Below, piece by piece: positions 25,912 through 34,510 of a stretch of 64,000 nucleotides of DNA; position 1 is the stretch's first letter, and every line of letters starts with the position of its first letter. The position numbers and the translations under genes were made by a program. Below the pieces are notes generated by a model, which was not told the origin of the DNA, made no database searches, and saw nothing but the letters and a program-made list of their open reading frames with translations. This DNA comes from SAR92 clade bacterium H921 (GTDB lineage: Bacteria > Pseudomonadota > Gammaproteobacteria > Pseudomonadales > Porticoccaceae), in contig JAOALD010000001.1 of NCBI GenBank assembly GCA_025153755.1, positions 124,001 to 188,000 of the forward strand, written 5' to 3'.

Positions 25912-26328
25912 ATGGCTGTCAATAAAAAAGCCCTAAACGCCTATCGCAGTGTTGGAGTCGCCTCTGCGGTTCCCTATGCCGACAGGGTGCAACTTGTACA
26001 GATGCTATTTGATGGCCTTCTAGCTGCCTTAGCTGACGCCGAAGGTCATATCCAGCGCAATGATATTGCGGGCAAAGGCGAGGCGATTAGCCGGGCAAGT
26101 AAAATCATTATTGGCCTCCAGGGCTCACTCGATTATGACAAGGGCGGTGAGCTAGCTCGCAACCTTAGTGACCTCTACGATTACTGTACCAGACGCTTAC
26201 TCAAGGCTAGCCTGCGTAATGACGCTACCATTATTCAGGAGGTCCGCGGACTTCTGAATGAGATTAACTCTGCTTGGGAGCTTCTTCCCAGCCTACTAAA
26301 AAGCGAGCCTGTAGCTATGGCCTCTTAG
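25912..26328 (+). CDS. fliS: Flagellin export chaperone FliS
   Basis: 138-aa helical chaperone that binds the C-terminus of flagellin and prevents early polymerisation. Characteristic motifs are AYRSVGVASAVPYADRVQLVQMLFDGLL and the helix KIIIGLQGSLDYDKGGELARNLSDLYDYCTRRL. The ATG has AAGGAG nine bases upstream. Here it is alone, away from fliC and fliD, which are not in the window, but it has its own sigma-28 promoter. Confidence 0.93.
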   Translation: MAVNKKALNAYRSVGVASAVPYADRVQLVQMLFDGLLAALADAEGHIQRNDIAGKGEAISRASKIIIGLQGSLDYDKGGELARNLSDLYDYCTRRLLKASLRNDATIIQEVRGLLNEINSAWELLPSLLKSEPVAMAS

Positions 26329-26390
26329 ATCCGGCAGTCACAACTCAGCCATGTTTTTAAGGCTTACTGCAGGTCTCCCCCCGAGATAAA

Positions 26391-26419
26391 TTGCGCAAAC
26401 GTATAAGTGGTAATATGAT
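26391..26419 (+). promoter_or_regulatory. Candidate sigma-70 promoter for the K+ channel gene
   Basis: TTGCGC, 17 bases, TATGAT, ending 36 bases before the ATG at 26456. The -10 is good and the -35 weak. Confidence 0.45.
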
Positions 26420-26455
26420 GGTTTCCCAACTGTTTTGATTGTGGGGAGGCTTCCT

Positions 26456-27367
26456 ATGCATGGCTATCAACGTCGCGTAATGGAAATTCTTAACAAGGGC
26501 AACAATAACGATTCCAAGAGTCGTGCCTGTGATATATTTTTATCCATACTTATCTTGCTAAATCTAGCTGCCGTATGTCTAGAATCTGTAGCATCCATTA
26601 ATCTTGTTTATCACCGTGAGTTAGCGGCCTTTGAGTGGTTCTCTGTAACTGTTTTCTTGAGTGAGTATTTGCTACGTATTTGGTCGATTGCAGCCGACCA
26701 TAGCAGTCCTGCAAAAACAGCTTTAGGGCGCCGCTGTCGCTATATCTTTAGTTTTACCGGCTTAATTGATCTGGCGGCAATCTTACCCAGTATCCTGCCA
26801 CTAATTATGGGCGGTGTAGACCTGCGCTGGTTGCGTGTATTGCGTCTGGTAAGACTACTGAAGATTTCTCACTACTCTTCTGCTTTAGAAGACTTGTTCT
26901 CAGCAGTTTATGAGGAGCGGCGGTCCTTTGCTGCGGCGCTTTACCTAATGGCCATTGCGCTTTTTCTATCAAGCTCGTTAATGTATCTAGCCGAGTTTGA
27001 GGTACAACCAGAACACTTTCGCTCGATACCTCAAACCATGTGGTGGTCATTAATTACCCTGACTACTGTCGGCTACGGGGATGTGTATCCTGTGACTCCC
27101 CTAGGTCAGGTAATAGGCGCCTTTACCGCACTTATGGGCGTCTGCACCGTAGCCTTGCTAACCGGTATTGTGGCCTCTGCGTTTTCCAACCAAATGGCCC
27201 GCCGAGAGGCTATTTTTGAAGCAGAGATTAATGCCGCCATGAGCGATGGTATTGTCACAACAGATGAGAAACAACATATTGAAGACCTCCGCGCGCGCTT
27301 TAATATTCCTGAAGAGCATGCCACAGCCATCTTTGCATTATTGGCGGAAGGTAAACAAAAGGAATAG
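26456..27367 (+). CDS. Voltage-gated potassium channel (Kv-type)
   Basis: 303 aa. The voltage-sensor part S1-S4 (about 20-140) includes an Arg-rich S4 (LRWLRVLRLVRLLKI). The pore has the selectivity filter TTVGYGD, and a C-terminal cytoplasmic segment of about 60 residues follows. It is a tetrameric K+ channel of the inner membrane. The frame extends to a TTG at 26435, but the ATG at 26456 has GGGGAGG at the right distance and is preferred. The stop lies eight bases from the stop of the convergent pomB copy. Confidence 0.93.
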   Translation: MHGYQRRVMEILNKGNNNDSKSRACDIFLSILILLNLAAVCLESVASINLVYHRELAAFEWFSVTVFLSEYLLRIWSIAADHSSPAKTALGRRCRYIFSFTGLIDLAAILPSILPLIMGGVDLRWLRVLRLVRLLKISHYSSALEDLFSAVYEERRSFAAALYLMAIALFLSSSLMYLAEFEVQPEHFRSIPQTMWWSLITLTTVGYGDVYPVTPLGQVIGAFTALMGVCTVALLTGIVASAFSNQMARREAIFEAEINAAMSDGIVTTDEKQHIEDLRARFNIPEEHATAIFALLAEGKQKE

Positions 27368-27375
27368 CCGCTAGC

Positions 27376-28617
27376 CTAGGAGCCGCCGTTGATAATAACT
27401 TCAATGCGGCGGTTTTTAGAGCGTCCCTGGGGGTTATCGTTTGAAGCCAACGGCTTGGTATCCGCAAGGCCAGTGACTGTAATCCGGCCATCGGCTATCG
27501 ATGAATTATTCACCAGGTAGTCTGCCACGGCAGCTGATCGCGCGGCAGATAGATCCCAGTTAGAGCGAAATCGCTCGCTAAAGGCCATGGGTACATTGTC
27601 CGTATGCCCTTCAATAGTAACCAGTCCAGTGCTATTGCTTATAGCGCTACCCACCTTATTGAGCAGCGGCTTAAAACCGGGCTGTAGGTCTGCAAACCCG
27701 CTGCGGAAAGATCCACGCTCTGCAAGGCGCACAATAATATTATCGCCATCGCGCTCCACTTGGGCCAAACCCTGGCTAATCTCATTGGAAAGATTCATGC
27801 GTATCTGCTGATACTGGTCGGCCACTCGCTGTTCTTTCTCCTCCTTGCTTTCACCAGACTGGCTGTCACCCACCACATCTGGCGAGGACTGCTCCACCTG
27901 AATTTGCGAGACCACTTGAGCCTGGGCGGCAGCAACTTTGGCATAGATCTCCAGATCGTTCTGCGCTACCCGAGCGCCGGAGTTAGTTTTGCTGGCCTCG
28001 CCATCGGAGCCAGTTTTAGCCTGAGATTCCACTTTGACCACTAGCTTATTGTTATCAATTCGCACGCTGACTTTACCTTCGGCAATTTCAGCTGCCAGTG
28101 ACGCACTGAGCACCTGCATATCTGAATTGGTATCAGAGTCATATTTTTTGGTTTCGCTTTTTAACTCTGGATCTATGGGCGGCTCGTCTTCAGTTGTCTG
28201 CTCCTGAATAACCTTCATCAATGTCGGATCGACTTTAGCGGTTTTATACTGTTTGGCAATGATACTTTTTGCTTTAGGCGGCTCCACAACAGGCACCAAC
28301 CGCTGCACACCAAAGGCATTTTTCATCGAACCACTGACTTCTTTGTATTTGGGCACATTCATCTCAGCAAAAGATAACAGCAGAACAAAAAAAGCCATCA
28401 ACAATGTCGCCATATCGGCAAAGGTAGCCATCCAAGCGGGGGCACCGCCTTTACAGGGGGGGCAATCGGGATCCGGCGCAGGCTCCTGTTCTTCTGGAGG
28501 TTGCGCCTCAAGTTCTTCCTCTGCCTCGTCCTCTGGTGCAACCACAGGCAGAGGCGCCTCCTCAGTTTCTGCAGGCTCGGGGTTTTCGATTGTGTTTTCG
28601 TCTTCGTTCTCAGCCAT
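27376..28617 (-). CDS. Second PomB-type stator subunit (MotB family)
   Basis: 413 aa. Acidic N-terminal extension, CPPCKGGAPAWM, one membrane helix with the ion-binding Asp68 (FADMATLLMAFFVLLLSF), plug and linker region, and a C-terminal OmpA-like peptidoglycan-binding domain (IEGHTDNVPMAFSERFRSNW, then RSKNRRIEVII). It is a clear paralogue of the gene directly upstream: membrane and OmpA parts are nearly the same while the linker differs. Both copies look intact. It lies 21 bases after the first copy, in the same operon. Confidence 0.92.
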   Translation of the reverse strand: MAENEDENTIENPEPAETEEAPLPVVAPEDEAEEELEAQPPEEQEPAPDPDCPPCKGGAPAWMATFADMATLLMAFFVLLLSFAEMNVPKYKEVSGSMKNAFGVQRLVPVVEPPKAKSIIAKQYKTAKVDPTLMKVIQEQTTEDEPPIDPELKSETKKYDSDTNSDMQVLSASLAAEIAEGKVSVRIDNNKLVVKVESQAKTGSDGEASKTNSGARVAQNDLEIYAKVAAAQAQVVSQIQVEQSSPDVVGDSQSGESKEEKEQRVADQYQQIRMNLSNEISQGLAQVERDGDNIIVRLAERGSFRSGFADLQPGFKPLLNKVGSAISNSTGLVTIEGHTDNVPMAFSERFRSNWDLSAARSAAVADYLVNNSSIADGRITVTGLADTKPLASNDNPQGRSKNRRIEVIINGGS

Positions 28618-28638
28618 TAGACTCTGCCTGAAGATTTA

Positions 28639-29883
28639 TTATGGACCATCAACAATCACCTCAATTCGACGATTGCGCGCCCGGCCATCCGGTGTGCCAT
28701 TAGATGCTATAGGTTTGGTGTCGGCAAAGCCTGCGACCAGCATGTTTTCCTGGGCAAACCCAGAATTGTTTATAAAGAAATCAGCCACTGTTGCTGATCG
28801 CGCCGCAGAGAGGTCCCAGTTGGACTTAAACCGCTCGCTAAATGCGATTGGTACATTGTCAGTGTGGCCCTCAACACGCACCTTGCCTTTGGTCATCGCC
28901 AGGGAGCTACCCACTTGGCGCAACAATTTCATAAATCCTGACTGCAAGTTGGCGCTTCCAGAAACAAAGGATCCCTGACTGGCGAGACGCACAATAATCC
29001 GATCCCCCTCACGCTCTACTTCTGCCAAGCCCATTTGAATCTCAGCGGCAAGATCCATACGAATTTTCTGCAAGCGGTCTTCCGCATTTTGATTGCTGCC
29101 CTCACTCCCAGACTGGCCATTAGAATTGGGGTCTGTATCCGAAGCGCTGGATTCAGCTCCCGAGGCAAGCTGTTGCTTGCGCACCTCGATTTCGGTAGAA
29201 GTCTCGGCCTGTGCCTCAATAACCTTGGCAGCAATATCCAGTGTCTCTTGACTAACCGGCCCGCCATTTCCAGCACCCACATCAGCAGCGCCCTCGCCAC
29301 CACTACTCTGTGGTGATTGCAATTCAACGATAACCCGATCATCCTCAAGGCGCACAATAACCTGACCTAGCTCGATTTCTTCCGATAATGTCTCTTCTAA
29401 TTTGCGAAAGCTCTTTTCAGTTTTAAAGTCCGCTTGGCGCTCTTCAGTTTTTGCCACTATATTTTTCTGCGTAATATCTAACGAGCGCTGAAGTTTGCGA
29501 TCAATAACAGTTGGCTGTGCAACCGCTGGAGTAAACTCCTCCTTGACCAGACTGCGTGCCATAGGAATCGAAATAACCGGCACTACTCGCTTTACACCGA
29601 AGGCAGCTTTAAGCGAACCGGCTATCTGTTTGTACTTGGGAACGTTCATTTCCGCGAAAGATAGTAACAGCACAAAGAAAGCCATTAGCAGCGTCGCCAT
29701 ATCGGCAAATGTCGCCATCCAGGCAGGAGCACCCCCTTTACAGGGTGGGCAGGGCGGCGGCGGTGGCGGGCCGTCATTTGCCGCGCCTCCTCCGCCCTCA
29801 GTCTCCGGGCTGTCTTCGCCCTCATTCACCGCGTCTTCTGCATCCTCTGGCAGTTCTTCGGCGTCTATTTGTTCTTCAGCCAT
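28639..29883 (-). CDS. First PomB-type stator subunit (MotB family)
   Basis: 414 aa, PomB-like: acidic Gly/Pro-rich N-terminus, CPPCKGGAPAWM, membrane helix with ion-binding Asp61, the segment AEMNVPKYKQIAGSLKAAFGV close to Vibrio PomB, a long linker (about 100-290), and the OmpA-like domain (VEGHTDNVPIAFSERFKSNW). It forms the stator with PomA and anchors it to peptidoglycan. The membrane segment is of the sodium-driven type by similarity. It follows pomA by 14 bases. Confidence 0.94.
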   Translation of the reverse strand: MAEEQIDAEELPEDAEDAVNEGEDSPETEGGGGAANDGPPPPPPCPPCKGGAPAWMATFADMATLLMAFFVLLLSFAEMNVPKYKQIAGSLKAAFGVKRVVPVISIPMARSLVKEEFTPAVAQPTVIDRKLQRSLDITQKNIVAKTEERQADFKTEKSFRKLEETLSEEIELGQVIVRLEDDRVIVELQSPQSSGGEGAADVGAGNGGPVSQETLDIAAKVIEAQAETSTEIEVRKQQLASGAESSASDTDPNSNGQSGSEGSNQNAEDRLQKIRMDLAAEIQMGLAEVEREGDRIIVRLASQGSFVSGSANLQSGFMKLLRQVGSSLAMTKGKVRVEGHTDNVPIAFSERFKSNWDLSAARSATVADFFINNSGFAQENMLVAGFADTKPIASNGTPDGRARNRRIEVIVDGP

Positions 29884-29897
29884 TAGCGCTCTCGAAC

Positions 29898-30653
29898 CTA
29901 GGCCGCTGGAGCAAGTTTGGCGCGAGCCTTAGGACTTAGGAAAGCCGCAAGGAAATCACTTAATACACGTGGGTTGCCGCCGTCTTGAATAAACAAAATG
30001 CCTTCGATAATAAGTTCGTTGTTAGCCTCTTCTAGATCAGCCTGATTTTCCAATTTCATCGCAATGGGCAAGCAGATTACATTAGCCAGAATCGCTCCAT
30101 ACATAGTCGTCAACAATGCAACCGCCATCGCCGGACCAATAGCTTTCGGGTCTGACATGTTACCCAGCATCTGAACCAGGCCAATCAGGGTTCCAATCAT
30201 GCCCATAGCGGGAGCAATTTCACCCCAGGCAGAGAATATTTTAGCGCCCATAGCATGGCGCATTGCTGTCATGCTTTTCTCTCGCTCCAACGAACCTTTA
30301 ATAATGGTGGCATCGGCTCCGTCCACTAACATGGCAACTGCCTTGGATAGAAAGGGATTAGCGATTTCCTGTCCCTCCAGAGCAATCATGCCGTCTTTTC
30401 GAGCGATGGTGGCCAACTCTACAATTTGTTCAATCAATGTCTCAGGGGCATCGAGCTTGTTTTTAAAGGTTTTCGCCATTACGCCAACCGCACCCAAAAA
30501 CTCGCCCAAAGATGAACGGAACATAACGACCATGATTGATCCACCCACCACAATAAGCATTGACGCGGTATCAATAAATGCCGCCATGTCGTCAATGGCC
30601 AAAAAGATTAAACCAAAGGCACCTAATAGCCCTACAATCGTTGCGATATCCAT
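29898..30653 (-). CDS. pomA: Stator subunit PomA (MotA family)
   Basis: 251 aa with four membrane helices. PomA-like segments are MIGTLIGLVQMLGNMSDPK (third helix region) and AVALLTTMYGAILANVICLPIA (fourth). The cytoplasmic loop carries the charged residues that touch FliG (REKSMTAMRHAMGA region). It forms a 5:2 complex with PomB and lets ions (probably Na+) drive rotation. It is the first gene of the pomA-pomB-pomB operon, with a sigma-28 promoter about 70 bases upstream. Confidence 0.95.
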   Translation of the reverse strand: MDIATIVGLLGAFGLIFLAIDDMAAFIDTASMLIVVGGSIMVVMFRSSLGEFLGAVGVMAKTFKNKLDAPETLIEQIVELATIARKDGMIALEGQEIANPFLSKAVAMLVDGADATIIKGSLEREKSMTAMRHAMGAKIFSAWGEIAPAMGMIGTLIGLVQMLGNMSDPKAIGPAMAVALLTTMYGAILANVICLPIAMKLENQADLEEANNELIIEGILFIQDGGNPRVLSDFLAAFLSPKARAKLAPAA

Positions 30654-30993
30654 TAAATTTCCTTAACCCCGTAAATAATGACCATACTCCAACCCTGACT
30701 GAGTATTTTCTCTGTGTGTTTAAGATCGGCAGTTATCAGTAAATATTGAGCCGTCTGCGATCAGCTATTTAATAAAATACAAAATGTACAGGAATACATC
30801 TAATTTGGCCTCATTAGCTTACTAATTTATGGTACCTGCCGATATACTTTTTAAGAAAGCTATTTATGCTATATTTTAAGGGTAGTGAGCCGAATGTGTT
30901 GTTGATATTTGGCCACCTATGCCCTACTAATGCACTGGATGGTTTGAATGATTTCAGAGTTCAGCATATTTCACTTAGGCAAAAGGAGTTCTT
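30654..30993. other. Divergent intergenic region pomA / DUF1566 gene
   Basis: 340 bases without a gene, AT-rich. It holds the sigma-28 promoter for pomA (30723-30749, - strand). A GCCGATAT box at 30838-30845 (+) lacks a good -35. AAGGAG lies before the GTG at 30994. I see no RNA gene. Confidence 0.6.
30723..30749 (-). promoter_or_regulatory. Candidate sigma-28 promoter for pomA-pomB-pomB
   Basis: On the - strand: TCAATATT, 11 bases, GCCGATCT. The GCCGAT core is exact and the -35 matches five of eight. It lies about 70 bases before the pomA ATG. Confidence 0.6.
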
Positions 30994-31569
30994 GTGGACG
31001 ATAAGATAACGAGCATGCGCCCAGCGTCTGGCGGCCTTGGAGGTCTCTGCGCAACATTGCTTCGCACCTTTGGGATAGGCATATTGGCCACAGTGCTGAC
31101 AGGTTGCGACAACTATCGGATCGACGAAAAATGTAGCGACTACATAGCACGCGGCGACAGAGGTAAGTTTGTCACCGATGACTCTGGCCTGGCCAAAGAT
31201 ATAGAAACAGGCACTACCTGGTATAGATGTGCCGCCGGTAAAACTTTTTCCAACTATCGCTGTAAAGGGCAGTCCCTCTATCTAGACTGGGATGATGCAA
31301 CTGCTTACGCCGAAGAATTTTCGCAAAAGTCTGGAATTAAATGGCGACTACCAACTAACGATGAAATGAAGTCCATTATCGAGGACTCCTGTATTGGCCC
31401 CGCGATCAATGGAAATGTCTTCCCCTCTACCGACACTTATAACCACTGGACATCCAGCAATAGTCGGCACCAGAAGTCTTTTAAGTGCTCAATAAACACC
31501 TATAACGGAAGCTTAACTTGCCGACAGGCTAGGGTGCTTGAGCAACCCTTTTTGTTGGTTCAAGACTAA
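30994..31569 (+). CDS. DUF1566 (Lcl-type) domain lipoprotein
   Basis: 191 aa. A hydrophobic N-terminal segment ends in the lipobox LTGC (Cys at about residue 38), so it is probably an envelope lipoprotein. The DUF1566 signature is seen: ETGTTWYRCAAGK, WDDATAYAEEFSQKSGIKWRLPTNDEM. Extra cysteines (six or more) may form disulfides. The start is GTG with AAGGAG five bases upstream. DUF1566 proteins are widespread surface proteins without one fixed role; it stands alone. Confidence 0.78.
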   Translation: MDDKITSMRPASGGLGGLCATLLRTFGIGILATVLTGCDNYRIDEKCSDYIARGDRGKFVTDDSGLAKDIETGTTWYRCAAGKTFSNYRCKGQSLYLDWDDATAYAEEFSQKSGIKWRLPTNDEMKSIIEDSCIGPAINGNVFPSTDTYNHWTSSNSRHQKSFKCSINTYNGSLTCRQARVLEQPFLLVQD

Positions 31570-31580
31570 CTTATATACTG

Positions 31581-31769
31581 TTAGAGGTTGTTTGGCTTTT
31601 TAGAGAAGCTGAGACATGGGTCTCCCTGCACACGGATTACTTCCATTGAGGGCAACATCTTCGACTTAAAGCCCATAGCTCCGCAACCATAGGGCCGCTT
31701 AGGGTCATGGGTTATCTTAAAATATTTACAGGCCCAACAATCAGGGCTGGCGTTTTTTTGCTTGGTCAC
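31581..31769 (-). CDS. Small Cys-rich conserved protein (possible metal binder)
   Basis: 62 aa from a GTG at 31769 (the frame also opens at TTG 31808). The pattern CWACKYF, a central YGCGAMGFKSKMLPS and a distal Cys (GDPCLSF) resembles a small family often seen in proteobacteria near unrelated genes and sometimes mislabelled uracil-DNA glycosylase. Four cysteines could bind zinc. It overlaps the 3' end of the membrane-protein gene by 29 bases, implying coupling. Function unknown. Confidence 0.68.
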   Translation of the reverse strand: MTKQKNASPDCWACKYFKITHDPKRPYGCGAMGFKSKMLPSMEVIRVQGDPCLSFSKKPNNL

Positions 31770-31986
31770 GCTTGGGCTTCCAGAATTCTTGATAGGCTTT
31801 CCACACAACGGTAATCACAAACAATACACCGATTACTGTGGCAAAAAGGTCGGTCAGGGCAATGCCCTTCACCCAGGTTAGCTCAGGTTTTATATAGATC
31901 ATTAAGATCATAGGTACTGCGATTAAAAAGTATGTGCGAATCAATCTGCACACGACACATGGCGGCGTATTGTTTCGGTCTGCCAT
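31741..31986 (-). CDS. Small two-helix membrane protein
   Basis: 81 aa with two hydrophobic helices (about 17-33 and 42-62) and a basic C-terminus (KRDQAKKRQ). Two cysteines (CVVC) precede the first helix. I do not recognise a family. It is followed, with overlap, by the Cys-rich small protein and lies about 100 bases downstream of the M48 protease gene. Confidence 0.65.
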   Translation of the reverse strand: MADRNNTPPCVVCRLIRTYFLIAVPMILMIYIKPELTWVKGIALTDLFATVIGVLFVITVVWKAYQEFWKPKRDQAKKRQP

Positions 31987-32087
31987 AGCTTTCCCCTAGT
32001 CCACGATTTAGTTGGCGCAGCTTTCGATCTTCTGACGCCTGCTCTAGGTATTTTATGCCCATCTCAATCGCCATGCCAGACACTCTT

Positions 32088-33629
32088 TTATTTAAGTGCC
32101 TTTGCCGCCACCACTCGCACACTATATGCGGGGGCCCGAGCGGCATCCGCAATCGGGCCAATGCCTGTATTTAGTCGTGCCTCTCCTCCGGCCGGTAATA
32201 TATTCGGAAGCATTAAGAGCCTTCCGCTACGGTTAATCTTTAGCTGTAACTGGACGCTATCCATGTTGACCGGACTGTTGTTTCTGGCCCTGATTTGTAA
32301 GTAGCCGTCCTGGGTTAATGATAAGCTCGCACTTATAAATGATTGGGGCTCGAGTTGCAGACGTGCCGTAAGAAGTTTAGTCCTAGATAACTTACCCAGC
32401 TCACCACCGGCGCTACTGGCCTGCTTAAAATAGCTTGCGGCCTTTTCGTACTCTTGATTCGCCATTGCCGAGTCACCCAGATAGTAGCTGGCCGCAGCGG
32501 TTGGTAACAGCGCATAGCTGCGCTCTATGTCGGCTAGGCCAATACTTTTTTGACCTCGCTCATGGCGCAAAATACCTCGAGCTAGGTAAGGGCTAAAATA
32601 CTGAGGATTCTTGCCAATCGCCGTGGTAAATGCCTTCTCAGCATTCTTTTGGTTGTCGAGCATTTTCCATGCTTGCCCTCTAAGCTCCCAAAATGAAGCT
32701 TCTCGCGGCTGAATACCAACGGCCCTATCAAGTTGTTTTAGGGCTTCACGACCATCTTCATTTGACAGTGCAACTATAGCTGCCTCCTCAGCCGCATAGG
32801 CCTCGACATCGAGGTTCAACTGGGCAATGGCCGACTGATAGCGTGACTTAAAACGCCGCCCTCGAGGGAGAGCCTGTGCAGTGAGGCTATTGGCCTGGAC
32901 ACGTTTGATCGACGGCGGATGACTGGCAAACAAGCCGCTGATAAAGCCAGTTTGGCCTGTTTCACTCAAGGTGACAAAGGTCTTTTGTAATTCCACGGCA
33001 CCCTGGGGCTCATAGCCCGCTTTAGACATATAGTTCATGCCGTAATAGTCTGATTCTAGTTCATCATCACGCCCATACCTAGCCATCCACGCAGTGGCTC
33101 CCAACTGTGATGCCATTTCATAAAGCTGGGCACCCTCGCGACCAGCGGTGCCCATACCAACAGCTGCAACACCTATGCTGCCCAGCGTGTTGCGGGTCAT
33201 CTGCGAGGCACCGTGACGTGCGGCCGCATGAACAATCTCATGGGCTAAAACAGCCGCCAACTGAGACTCATCATCAAGGTGCATTAACAGACCTCGATTA
33301 ATTGCAATTTTGCCTCCAGGCAGTGCCCAGGCGTTGGGCACTGAGTTGTTAAGCACTACAAATTCGTAAGGGAGATCAGGCTGATCACTGACTGCCGCCA
33401 GTTTTTTGCCGACGTCGGTCACATAGGTTTGTAATGTTTCATCGAGATAGTAATCACCCCCCTGTGATTGGCGCGATGGCTGGTAGTTTTTTTCCCCAAC
33501 CGCTATTTCCTGCTGGGGAGACATAAAGGACAGTTCGCTTTTGCCAGTAACTGGGTTGACTGAGCATCCCTGTAACAACAAAACCGCGCCTAAACATACC
33601 GCGTATATATTTCTCAACTCTGGCCCCAT
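32088..33629 (-). CDS. M48 metalloprotease lipoprotein with TPR repeats (BepA/LoiP-like)
   Basis: 513 aa. The lipobox LLQGC is at about residue 22 from the ATG at 33629 (AAGGAG eight bases before it); an upstream extension to 33704 is less likely. The zinc motif HEIVHAAARH lies in the M48 domain, with the third ligand in ELESDYYGMNYM. TPR-like repeats follow (about 300-420), then an all-beta tail. BepA-type proteins act in the periplasm on misassembled outer-membrane proteins such as LptD; the same role is likely here. Confidence 0.88.
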   Translation of the reverse strand: MGPELRNIYAVCLGAVLLLQGCSVNPVTGKSELSFMSPQQEIAVGEKNYQPSRQSQGGDYYLDETLQTYVTDVGKKLAAVSDQPDLPYEFVVLNNSVPNAWALPGGKIAINRGLLMHLDDESQLAAVLAHEIVHAAARHGASQMTRNTLGSIGVAAVGMGTAGREGAQLYEMASQLGATAWMARYGRDDELESDYYGMNYMSKAGYEPQGAVELQKTFVTLSETGQTGFISGLFASHPPSIKRVQANSLTAQALPRGRRFKSRYQSAIAQLNLDVEAYAAEEAAIVALSNEDGREALKQLDRAVGIQPREASFWELRGQAWKMLDNQKNAEKAFTTAIGKNPQYFSPYLARGILRHERGQKSIGLADIERSYALLPTAAASYYLGDSAMANQEYEKAASYFKQASSAGGELGKLSRTKLLTARLQLEPQSFISASLSLTQDGYLQIRARNNSPVNMDSVQLQLKINRSGRLLMLPNILPAGGEARLNTGIGPIADAARAPAYSVRVVAAKALK

Positions 33630-33718
33630 GGTCTTGCTCCTTTTAGTATCGCTGTAGCGCCTGGTTGCTATAATGACAGCACTTATTACCCTGAATTTCC
33701 ACAAAATGGCGAATTAAA

Positions 33719-34486
33719 ATGATGCTAACTGTTATTTCTCCAGCCAAGAAGCTCGACTATAGCGAGCCAGTTGAGACAAAAATTCATACGCAACCAGCAC
33801 TCTTGAAGCATTCCCAGGAATTACTCAAGGGGCTGAAAACCCTTTCCCCACAAGATGTATGTGCACTTATGGGACTTAGCGACAAACTCGGCGCGCTCAA
33901 CTATGAGCGTTTTCAAGAGTGGCGAACTCCCTTTAATCAAAAAAATGCTCGACAGGCAGTATTGGCCTTTAAAGGCGATGTCTATCAAGGATTAGATGCC
34001 CAGAGCATGAACGAAGGTCAGCTTGCTTGGGCACAGGATAATTTACGCATCCTGTCAGGTCTCTACGGGTTGCTACGTCCACTAGATTTAATGCAACCCT
34101 ATCGCTTGGAGATGGGCACAAAATACAGTAATTCCAGGGGTAGTGACCTGTATAAGTTCTGGGGCAACATCATCACCAACGAAATCAATAATATGCTCGA
34201 GGGCAAGGCGCCCGTATTGTTAAATCTTGCCTCTAATGAATATTTTAAAGCCGTGCACGTAAAGGATATTAAAGGTCAGATTATTAGCCCCCAATTTATG
34301 GACAAAAAAGATGATAAGTACAAAATTATCAGCTTTTTTGCCAAGAGGGCTCGCGGTCTGATGAGTGCCTATATTATTAAGAATAAAATTACCGATGTTG
34401 AAAAAATTAAAGGCTTTGATACTGACGGCTATAAATACAATGCAGCGATGAGCGAAGGGGATAAATGGGTTTTTACCCGCGGTTAG
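33719..34486 (+). CDS. yaaA: Peroxide-stress protein YaaA (DUF328)
   Basis: 255 aa, full length. Family motifs: MLTVISPAKKLDY at the N-terminus, LSGLYGLLRPLDLMQPYRLEMG in the middle, LNLASNEYFKAV and ARGLMSAYIIKNKI near the end. E. coli YaaA lowers free iron and protects DNA during peroxide stress. Two ATGs in a row (33719 and 33722) are possible starts. It is divergent from the M48 gene. Confidence 0.94.
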   Translation: MMLTVISPAKKLDYSEPVETKIHTQPALLKHSQELLKGLKTLSPQDVCALMGLSDKLGALNYERFQEWRTPFNQKNARQAVLAFKGDVYQGLDAQSMNEGQLAWAQDNLRILSGLYGLLRPLDLMQPYRLEMGTKYSNSRGSDLYKFWGNIITNEINNMLEGKAPVLLNLASNEYFKAVHVKDIKGQIISPQFMDKKDDKYKIISFFAKRARGLMSAYIIKNKITDVEKIKGFDTDGYKYNAAMSEGDKWVFTRG

Positions 34487-34510
34487 GTTGGCAAGGCGTT
34501 TGGTTAATAC

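Noticed and set aside
30838-30845. GCCGATAT box on the + strand as a sigma-28 promoter for the DUF1566 gene
   Set aside because: The -35 position matches only about three of eight bases and it lies 150 bases from the start.
31883-32161. 92-codon open frame between the M48 gene and the two-helix protein
   Set aside because: Overlaps the better-supported membrane protein by about 100 bases and the M48 gene end; no ribosome site or known pattern.
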